NCBI GenBank assembly: GCA_007129085.1
Contig: SKWF01000269.1
Coordinates: 1-6,664, forward strand
Source of the DNA: Balneolaceae bacterium
Lineage (GTDB): Bacteria > Bacteroidota > Rhodothermia > Balneolales > Balneolaceae
Direction: 5' to 3'
DNA length: 6,664 bases
Shown: one piece after another, positions 1 through 4,784 of the stretch
Layout: every line of letters begins with the position of its first letter
Numbering within the stretch: the stretch's first letter is position 1
The notes under the pieces: generated by a model
Database searches by the model: none
The model's input: only the letters and a program-made list of their open reading frames with translations
Told to the model about the DNA's origin: nothing
Translations under genes and position numbers: made by a program

Positions 1-76
1 CTTCTACAACCTTTTCTGTGCCGGAGCATGCAGTAAGAAGAATTAAAAGAAAGAGCGTTACAACCGGTTTGATCAT
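1..76 (-). CDS. Lipoprotein, N-terminal fragment (runs off left edge)
   Basis: Only the first 25 codons are inside the window. They start at ATG (76-74) and read MIKPVVTLFLLILLTACSGT followed by EKVVE. This is a classic lipoprotein signal peptide: a short basic n-region (K3), a hydrophobic core (residues 5-14), and the lipobox L-T-A-C with the acylated cysteine at residue 17. Ser and Gly follow the cysteine, so there is no obvious Asp retention signal. The protein is therefore expected to be lipidated and anchored in the inner or outer membrane facing the periplasm. The start lies 3 bases after the stop of the DUF4412-like gene, so the two are almost certainly co-transcribed and may be translationally coupled; no Shine-Dalgarno site is visible. 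The mature domain is outside the window, so no function can be assigned. Confidence 0.8.
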   Translation of the reverse strand, partial: MIKPVVTLFLLILLTACSGTEKVVE

Positions 77-79
77 TTG

Positions 80-832
80 TTAGCGTCGGTTTCGGAGCAT
101 GTTCATCATCATATCAGAAAATCCGATTAATCGAACAGAATCGGAAAGCTCTACAACAGATCGATCGAATGAATCGGTATTAATTTCTGTAGCGCTTGCG
201 GTGTAAACCGTTTCGCCATAATCTACAACCTCAATATGTAGTGGGAAACTGTTTCGGTTCATCACCAGTTCGATGGGAATATCGCTATCGGCAAAATCTT
301 CACCCGACTCGTACCAGAAATCAAGCAGCAGGCCCCAGTGAACTTTAATTTCATCAGTTAACCAAATTGACACATACTGGTTGGGATCATCTCCCTTCAG
401 CCGCATCTCTTCGGTATTGTAACCAAGAATGGTCATTCTATCACCGGTCTCTTCAACTCTGTGTTCCCAATCAAACTTCTCTTTTTCGGTTTGATTTTGC
501 TGCCCCTGAAACCGCTTAATAAGTTGCACGAGTCCATCCAGATCATCTTTGGAAACTTTCAGAGCTTCATCTGGTTTGGTACGAAATACAAAATCTTGGA
601 GGTCATTCCGAATCAGAATGGCATCGGTATGCATGCCGCTCATTACATCAACAGGCTCATCGGCCTGAATAAAAATGCGATCTTTGGTTGTAGTCAACGA
701 AAAATTTGTCGACTCAACAGATCCCTCGGTAAGTTCCTGCACCTCAATTTTTATCTCGCCTTCGAATTGAGCGAAAAGTGTTGTTGTAAAAAGGAGCGTA
801 ATGGAAAGTAAAAACAGCAATTTTTTCAGCAT
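80..832 (-). CDS. Secreted DUF4412-like protein of unknown function
   Basis: This 250-residue protein begins with a Sec signal peptide: basic K3-K4, a hydrophobic stretch over residues 5-20, and probable signal peptidase I cleavage after L-F-A (residue 21), leaving a mature N-terminus of QFEGEIKIEV. There is no cysteine at the cleavage site, so it is not a lipoprotein. The mature part is rich in predicted beta strand. Its opening F-E-G-x-I strand and later segments (the TILGYNTEEM region near residues 134-143, then VSIWLTDEI and the GLLLDFW region) resemble the DUF4412 family of periplasmic proteins found in Bacteroidota; this assignment is by recognition of style, not by a search. The C-terminus is basic and Met-rich (SDMMMNMLRNRR). 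It lies 59 bases downstream of mnmA and 3 bases upstream of a lipoprotein gene on the same strand, which suggests an envelope role with the lipoprotein rather than with tRNA modification. No catalytic motif is evident. Confidence 0.8.
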   Translation of the reverse strand: MLKKLLFLLSITLLFTTTLFAQFEGEIKIEVQELTEGSVESTNFSLTTTKDRIFIQADEPVDVMSGMHTDAILIRNDLQDFVFRTKPDEALKVSKDDLDGLVQLIKRFQGQQNQTEKEKFDWEHRVEETGDRMTILGYNTEEMRLKGDDPNQYVSIWLTDEIKVHWGLLLDFWYESGEDFADSDIPIELVMNRNSFPLHIEVVDYGETVYTASATEINTDSFDRSVVELSDSVRLIGFSDMMMNMLRNRR

Positions 833-868
833 GGCAGCGGGAATTAATCGTTAATGGGAGATCAAATA

Positions 869-887
869 CACACCGATTACACAAAAA
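869..887 (-). repeat. 19-base intergenic sequence, copy B (mnmA-DUF4412 gap)
   Basis: Read on the minus strand this is TTTTTGTGTAATCGGTGTG. It matches 16 of 19 positions with the plus-strand sequence at 2066-2084, with mismatches at positions 4, 13 and 14. A further shared ATTAACGA follows both copies on the same reading strand, 6 bases after copy A and 13 bases after this one. It fills part of the 59-base gap after mnmA. The two copies lie in opposite orientation on either side of mnmA, suggesting members of a small dispersed intergenic repeat. Confidence 0.35.
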
Positions 888-891
888 TGTT

Positions 892-2028
892 TCAAGCGAG
901 CACCTCTTCCGCCTCATCCATTTCAATATTTACTTTATGGATCCATCCACCGGCTACAACATCATCGCCTTCGTAGCATACAATGGCCTGGCCCGGGGTA
1001 ATTGCTTCGCGCCCGGCGGGGAAATTCACCTTAATTTCTTCGTCCGATATTTGTGTGATGGTACCCTTGGCACCGGCATCGTTATATCGAATTTTACCGG
1101 TTATCTCCATTGAGCCACCGGGTATTTTATCATACTTCACCAGGTTCAGCTCTTTGGCTTTGCAGGTCGTACTTATTAAATCCTCTTTTTTGCCGATGGT
1201 AATTACGTTATTCACCGGATCGATATCGGTTACATACACCGGGTACCCCATCGGCAGATCGAGCCCGCGCCGCTGGCCGATGGTATAGTATGGATAGCCT
1301 TTATGTTTGCCGACAATTTTGCCGAATTTATCTACAAAATTTCCACCTTTCACCCGCTCTTCGAGCCCATCAACCCGGTCGTTCAAAAACCGGTGGTAGT
1401 CGTTATCGGGAATAAAGCAGATTTCGTATGAATCGGGTTTGTTTGCGACGTTCATCAACCCGAAATCTTCGGCGAACTGACGAATTTCTGTTTTTCGATA
1501 GTTCCCTAACGGGAAGATGGTTCTGGAGAGGTGCTCTTGCTGAACGCCCCACAGTGCATAGGATTGATCTTTATCGTGATCTTTCCCTTTTGAAATCACA
1601 TATCGCCCATTTTCTTCGCGAACGTTGGCGTAGTGGCCGGTTGCAATATAGTCGCAGCCGAGGTTATCGGCCCGGCGCAGAAGTGCCGCCCATTTGATGT
1701 GGGTATTGCAAAGAACGCACGGATTCGGGGTTCTGCCGCTGGTGTATTCGTCTACAAAACGGTCGATCACCCAGTCGCCAAATTCATCGCGAATATCTAC
1801 GATAAAGTGTTTAAACCCATATTTTACCGCAATATGTCGGGCGTCGTTCATCGACTCTACGGTACAGCAGCCCGTTTCTTTCCCGCTATTACCACCGCTT
1901 CTGTGGTAATCCCAGGTTTTCATTGTAATTCCGATTACGTCGTATCCCTGTTTTTTGAGCATTACGGCGGCAACAGATGAATCTACACCGCCACTCATTG
2001 CAACAAGAACGCGTCCTTTTGTACTCAT
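892..2028 (-). CDS. mnmA: tRNA-specific 2-thiouridylase MnmA (CxxC + C type)
   Basis: MnmA uses ATP to adenylate U34 in the anticodon of tRNA Lys, Glu and Gln and replaces O2 with sulfur, giving the s2U part of mnm5s2U. It acts in the cytosol. The 378-residue length is normal for the family. The N-terminal PP-loop ATPase has SGGVDSS at residues 12-18. GRTPNPCVLCN follows at 98-108, with the catalytic cysteine at C107 (equivalent to E. coli C102), then ATGHY at 129-133, the KDQSY tRNA/ATP motif at 153-157, and the second catalytic cysteine in EICFIP at C204 (equivalent to C199). The central and C-terminal beta-barrel tRNA-binding domains follow, including IGQRRGL and the terminal TPGQAIVCYEGD and GGWI motifs. 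C104 replaces the Asp of the E. coli enzyme, giving the three-cysteine set associated with Fe-S-binding MnmA. C54-C55 are extra cysteines. The ATG start is preceded by an in-frame stop and has no clear Shine-Dalgarno site. Confidence 0.97.
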   Translation of the reverse strand: MSTKGRVLVAMSGGVDSSVAAVMLKKQGYDVIGITMKTWDYHRSGGNSGKETGCCTVESMNDARHIAVKYGFKHFIVDIRDEFGDWVIDRFVDEYTSGRTPNPCVLCNTHIKWAALLRRADNLGCDYIATGHYANVREENGRYVISKGKDHDKDQSYALWGVQQEHLSRTIFPLGNYRKTEIRQFAEDFGLMNVANKPDSYEICFIPDNDYHRFLNDRVDGLEERVKGGNFVDKFGKIVGKHKGYPYYTIGQRRGLDLPMGYPVYVTDIDPVNNVITIGKKEDLISTTCKAKELNLVKYDKIPGGSMEITGKIRYNDAGAKGTITQISDEEIKVNFPAGREAITPGQAIVCYEGDDVVAGGWIHKVNIEMDEAEEVLA

Positions 2029-2031
2029 AAA

Positions 2032-2062
2032 CTTATTTTCTTAGTTAGCCACCCAAAATAAG
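2032..2062. repeat. Inverted repeat directly upstream of the mnmA start
   Basis: CTTATTTT at 2032-2039 is the exact reverse complement of AAAATAAG at 2055-2062, with a 15-base loop. An overlapping shorter pair, TTCTTA at 2038-2043 and TAAGAA at 2059-2064, could compete with it. In the mnmA transcript the 3' arm ends only 3 bases before the ATG, so a folded stem would cover the ribosome landing zone. The stem is AT-rich and weak, so it may equally be a protein-binding site or chance. It is not a usable terminator because no gene on the plus strand ends here. Confidence 0.3.
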
Positions 2063-2065
2063 AAT

Positions 2066-2084
2066 TTTCTGTGTAATTCGTGTG
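2066..2084 (+). repeat. 19-base intergenic sequence, copy A (HNH-mnmA gap)
   Basis: The plus strand reads TTTCTGTGTAATTCGTGTG, followed by ATTAACGA at 2091-2098. It is the partner of the minus-strand sequence at 869-887 (16 of 19 identical). It lies in the 133-base gap between the HNH gene and mnmA, about 40 bases upstream of the mnmA start. Its alternating GTGTAAT/CGTGTG composition is low in complexity, so chance similarity cannot be excluded. Confidence 0.35.
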
Positions 2085-2161
2085 AAGGCGATTAACGAAT
2101 TGGTTTAACGATTATTGGAGAGAATTCACCGGCCATCGTACTGCAAAAACAGCCGCAAAAA

Positions 2162-2659
2162 CTACATGTATAGATATGGCTTCCAGTTCTCTTGAACTCC
2201 ACCCAGTAAATTCTGGAAAAATGTGATATGAATGGGACGATACGGCTTTATTTTGAGAGGCATTTTTGCCTCAGCCGGGGTACGGCTCCCTTTTTTAACA
2301 TTACAGGTATTGCACGCCGTAACGAGATTTTCCCAGGTATCATTACCATCTCTGCTGCGTGGCATTACATGGTCGAGGGTCAGATCTGATTTTCTACCAC
2401 AATATTGGCAGGTGTGATTATCCCTCTTCATGATATTTCTGCGTGAGAGCACAATACGGTTGTACGGAATTTGAATATACCTGCGCAGGCGAATGACACT
2501 CGGGTAGGAGAATTCATCGTCCACAGTTCGAATGGCACGATCCGGATCATCATGTAGCATCTCAGCCTTTTCAAGAAACAGCAATTTCACGGAGCGCTGT
2601 ACTGAACAGACGCTCAAGGGCTGATAATCCTGATTTAAAACTAAAACGCCGCTATCCAT
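2162..2659 (-). CDS. Stand-alone HNH endonuclease-like protein
   Basis: This 165-residue protein has two parts. Residues 1-75 form the N-terminal region characteristic of a small, widely conserved HNH family: VLVLNQDYQPLSV near residues 5-17, then an Arg-rich segment around VIRLRRYIQIPY. Residues 76-128 are the ββα-metal HNH nuclease fold. CQYCG (C84, C87) and CNTCN (C116, C119) form a probable structural zinc site. LDHVMPRSRDG (D96, H97) supplies the catalytic His, N111 in WENLV is the central HNH Asn, and KKGSRTP follows. The ATG start is fixed by an in-frame TAA 9 bases upstream. Orthologues are common as single genes in Bacteroidota and Cyanobacteria and their cellular role is not settled. 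No methylase, integrase or intron sequence is near it here, so a homing or restriction role is not supported. A gap of 133 bases separates it from mnmA downstream, so co-transcription is uncertain. Confidence 0.9.
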   Translation of the reverse strand: MDSGVLVLNQDYQPLSVCSVQRSVKLLFLEKAEMLHDDPDRAIRTVDDEFSYPSVIRLRRYIQIPYNRIVLSRRNIMKRDNHTCQYCGRKSDLTLDHVMPRSRDGNDTWENLVTACNTCNVKKGSRTPAEAKMPLKIKPYRPIHITFFQNLLGGVQENWKPYLYM

Positions 2660-2735
2660 TGGATGTTACAATGAGAGTTTACACTAACTTTGACGCTACT
2701 TTAAACGTCATTTTTATCGTATCTATTATTATTCT

Positions 2736-2747
2736 TTTTGATCAAAA
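2736..2747. promoter_or_regulatory. 12-base perfect palindrome, candidate operator
   Basis: TTTTGATCAAAA is a perfect 12-base palindrome lying about 77 bases upstream of the HNH gene start and about 290 bases upstream of the gdh start. A symmetric site in a divergent promoter region could bind a dimeric regulator. Because the DNA here is AT-rich, such palindromes arise by chance fairly often, and no regulator gene is adjacent. Confidence 0.25.
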
Positions 2748-2847
2748 TATCAACCCCAACCCTTCGTGGCTCTTAATCCGGCATATATTATGTAAGATTT
2801 GGATTGATGTACCCACAAATATCATCTCTTAAAAAAAGGGATCTCAT

Positions 2848-2988
2848 ATGGTCATGATAACCGATTTTGAAGTAATTGATGTTTTCATTTGCACTCAGAT
2901 TTTTACAGCAGAAAAATTTATAAAAAAGAGTGAATTTCAGTTTCCCTATCTAATAAAAGTACCCTATTTTTCGTTAGTAACAATTTGA
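2848..2988 (+). CDS. Possible small ORF (46 codons) upstream of gdh
   Basis: An ATG at 2848 opens a 46-codon frame ending at TGA (2986-2988), 50 bases before the gdh start. The predicted peptide begins MVMITDFEVIDVFICTQIFT and ends YFSLVTI; it is rich in Ile, Phe and Val with a basic patch (KFIKKSEF) in the middle. It has a purine-rich AAAAAAAGGG ending 7 bases before the ATG, which is better placed than in most genes of this window. Against it are the AT-rich codons and the absence of any recognised family. It could be a leader peptide for gdh, a free small protein, or chance. I do not recognise it. Confidence 0.2.
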   Translation: MVMITDFEVIDVFICTQIFTAEKFIKKSEFQFPYLIKVPYFSLVTI

Positions 2989-3027
2989 TTAAATATCGAC
3001 CTACAGAATATAAACAAGCGCTTCCAC

Positions 3028-3033
3028 AGGAAA
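3028..3033 (+). promoter_or_regulatory. Ribosome binding site of gdh that decides its start
   Basis: AGGAAA lies 5 to 10 bases before the ATG at 3039. The frame stays open upstream to a TTG at 2985, but the extra 18 codons (MIKYRPTEYKQALPQEII) do not look like a dehydrogenase N-terminus and the TTG has no ribosome binding site. The ATG at 3039 is therefore preferred. Confidence 0.6.
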
Positions 3034-3038
3034 TTATT

Positions 3039-4346
3039 ATGGCAAAAACTAGCTACCCTAATCCCACGGCATACTACAAAGAACCGGGACCTAAATTAGA
3101 TGAAGAATCCCCATTTGAATCGATGATGGAGCGTTTCCGTTTTGCTGCGGAAATTCTGGAGCTCGATGAGGGAATGTTCCAGTATTTAGCCAGTCCCGTA
3201 AAACAGGTTATTGTTTCCATTCCTGTTGTTATGGATGATGGAAAAATTAAAGTTTTTGAAGGGTACCGTGTAATTCATGACAACGTGCTTGGCCCATCGA
3301 AAGGGGGAATTCGTTTTGCCCCGGATGTAAACCTGGATGAAGTAAAAGCACTCGCCTCTTGGATGACATGGAAATGCGCCGTGGTAAATGTGCCGTTTGG
3401 CGGTGCAAAAGGTGGTATTCGATGTAATCCCAAGGATCTGTCGAAGGGAGAGCTCGAGCGTCTTACCCGTCGATATACAGCCAACATGCTTGGAGTTTTC
3501 GGTCCGGATAAAGACATTCCCGCGCCCGACATGAATACCGACGAGCAGGTTATGGCGTGGATTATGGATACCTACAGCATGAATTCACAACGGACCGAGA
3601 CGGCCGTAGTAACCGGTAAACCGATTATTTTGGGTGGCTCGCAGGGTAGAAAGCAAGCAACCGGGCGTGGTGTTGTAACAGTAACCTTGGCAGCACTCAA
3701 TAAACTCGGCCTGATGCCGAACAAAACAACCGTAGCCGTACAAGGATTTGGTAATGTAGGTGCTGTTTCAGCTGAATTAATGTACGAACAAGGCGCCAAA
3801 GTCATCGCCATCAGCGATATCTCAGGAGGGTACTACAACGCCAATGGAATTGACATCCCTGACGCCCTTGAATACATGAAAAACAACAACCGTTCGCTTG
3901 AAGGATATAGCAAGGCGGAAAAAATATCTAATGATGAGCTTCTGGAGCTGGAGTGTGATGTGTTGATTCCGGCGGCAAAAGAGGATCAGATTAGTAAACA
4001 CAATGCGCACAAAATCCGGGCAAAAATTATTGCAGAGGGAGCAAATGGCCCTGTTACTGCAAATGCCGACTCTATTCTTGAAGAGAACGGCGTGATGGTT
4101 GTGCCGGATATATTGGCAAATGCAGGTGGTGTAACTGTTTCGTATTTTGAGTGGGTACAAGACAGACAGGGATATTTCTGGACTGAAGAGCGTGTAAATC
4201 GGCGACTAAATCGTATGATGAGAAGCGCCTTCGATAACCTCTACGAAGTATCTGACCACTATAAAATCACCCTGCGGCAGGCTGCTTATGTCTACGCTAT
4301 TAATCGTGTGGCAGAAACGTTGGAACTGCGGGGAATATACGCTTAA
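3039..4346 (+). CDS. gdhA: Glutamate dehydrogenase (hexameric type)
   Basis: The enzyme interconverts glutamate and 2-oxoglutarate plus ammonium with NAD(P)(H), linking amino-acid and carbon metabolism in the cytosol. At 435 residues it has the usual length of the small hexameric class. The substrate domain has GPSKGGIRF (85-93, K88), K112 in SWMTWKCAVVN, the active-site motif VPFGGAKGG (118-126, catalytic K124) and DIPAPDMNT (159-167, catalytic D164). The nucleotide domain begins near the TGRG motif (208-211) and has the Rossmann loop GFGNVG (236-241) with Asp at 260 (ISDISGG) at the end of the second strand. An acidic residue there often favours NAD, but cofactor choice cannot be settled by eye. 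AEGANGP and the LANAGGVTVSYFEWVQ signature complete the fold. A small RsbW-like gene follows after 15 bases, so the two are probably one transcript. Confidence 0.97.
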   Translation: MAKTSYPNPTAYYKEPGPKLDEESPFESMMERFRFAAEILELDEGMFQYLASPVKQVIVSIPVVMDDGKIKVFEGYRVIHDNVLGPSKGGIRFAPDVNLDEVKALASWMTWKCAVVNVPFGGAKGGIRCNPKDLSKGELERLTRRYTANMLGVFGPDKDIPAPDMNTDEQVMAWIMDTYSMNSQRTETAVVTGKPIILGGSQGRKQATGRGVVTVTLAALNKLGLMPNKTTVAVQGFGNVGAVSAELMYEQGAKVIAISDISGGYYNANGIDIPDALEYMKNNNRSLEGYSKAEKISNDELLELECDVLIPAAKEDQISKHNAHKIRAKIIAEGANGPVTANADSILEENGVMVVPDILANAGGVTVSYFEWVQDRQGYFWTEERVNRRLNRMMRSAFDNLYEVSDHYKITLRQAAYVYAINRVAETLELRGIYA

Positions 4347-4361
4347 ACCCATTTTTACTCT

Positions 4362-4772
4362 ATGTCACAAACGTTCCGGTTAACCCTCAAATCTACATTT
4401 GAAGAGTCTGAGAGAATACCGGACTTTGTGGAAGAGCTTCAGCAGAGCTGCAATCTTTCCGATGATATCACATCAACTTTTATGCTGCTTTTAAGTGAAG
4501 CAGTATCGAATGCGATTGATCATGGAAACGAGGGGGACCCGGAGAAAGAGGTTTATATTTTGATCGACATTTCCGACTCAAAAATTGCGACCTCTGTAAA
4601 AGACGAGGGAGAAGGGTTCAACCCGCAGGTTCATAAAGATCCGCTACAGGAAGAGAACTTACTTGATGCCAGAGGAAGAGGACTATTCCTTCTTAATGAG
4701 ATGGCAGACTCCGTAACGTTTAGTGAAAACGGCACGAAACTCTCCTTTACACTACATCGGCCTAAAAAGTAA
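4362..4772 (+). CDS. RsbW/SpoIIAB-like ATP-binding regulatory protein
   Basis: This 136-residue protein is a single GHKL/HATPase_c_2 domain, the size of anti-sigma-factor serine kinases such as RsbW and SpoIIAB. The N box is LLLSEAVSNAIDHGN (42-56, with E46 as general base and N50 as Mg ligand). The G1 box is DEGEGFNP (81-88, D81, G83, G85), and the G2 box is RGRGLFLL (104-111, G105 and G107). There is no sensor, dimerisation/phosphoacceptor His or transmembrane part, so it is not a two-component kinase. Family members phosphorylate a STAS-domain antagonist and sequester a sigma factor or other partner; neither partner gene is visible here. It starts 15 bases after gdh without a Shine-Dalgarno site, which points to co-transcription. 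It ends 12 bases before the end of the convergent tolC-like gene. The target is unknown. Confidence 0.9.
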   Translation: MSQTFRLTLKSTFEESERIPDFVEELQQSCNLSDDITSTFMLLLSEAVSNAIDHGNEGDPEKEVYILIDISDSKIATSVKDEGEGFNPQVHKDPLQEENLLDARGRGLFLLNEMADSVTFSENGTKLSFTLHRPKK

Positions 4773-4784
4773 TCGCCTTGTGGT

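Larger units (their letters stand above)
2660..3038. other. Divergent intergenic region between the HNH gene and gdh
   Basis: This AT-rich region of 379 bases lies between two divergently read genes and must carry the promoters for both. I see no tRNA, no recognisable riboswitch and no ORF on the scale of its neighbours. Visible elements are a 12-base perfect palindrome (2736-2747), a small inverted repeat TGACG/CGTCA (2691-2695 and 2706-2710) close to the HNH start, two CCCTAT copies 19 bases apart (2944-2949 and 2963-2968), and a possible 46-codon ORF (2848-2988). A near match to the Bacteroidota -7 box TAnnTTTG, TAAGATTTG with one extra base, occurs near 2812-2820. No well-spaced -33 partner was found, so no promoter is called. 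Confidence 0.6.

Noticed and set aside
461..811. Plus-strand 116-codon frame opposite the DUF4412-like gene
   Set aside because: It lies wholly inside the antisense of a convincing secreted-protein gene and has no family features; it is a shadow frame.
864..890. Bacteroidota-type promoter in the mnmA-DUF4412 gap (TGTATTTG with an upstream TTTG)
   Set aside because: The -7-like box has one mismatch, but the spacing to TTTG is about 11 bases instead of about 19-21, so it is not a supportable promoter.
2143..2170. Terminator after the HNH gene (TACATGTA palindrome followed by TTTTT, and a GCAAAAAC direct repeat)
   Set aside because: The stem would have almost no loop and only a few AT-rich pairs; the two GCAAAAAC copies are too short to call a repeat.
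2944..2968. CCCTAT direct repeat upstream of gdh as an activator site
   Set aside because: Six-base repeats 19 bases apart are easily found by chance, and nothing else supports a binding site.
2985..3038. N-terminal extension of glutamate dehydrogenase from a TTG at 2985
   Set aside because: The added 18 codons do not resemble the family, and the TTG has no ribosome binding site, whereas the ATG at 3039 has AGGAAA at good spacing.
4362..4772. Sensor histidine kinase fragment
   Set aside because: The protein is complete at the length of RsbW-type proteins, with its own start and the N, G1 and G2 boxes in normal order; no H-box or sensor region is missing from an adjacent frame.
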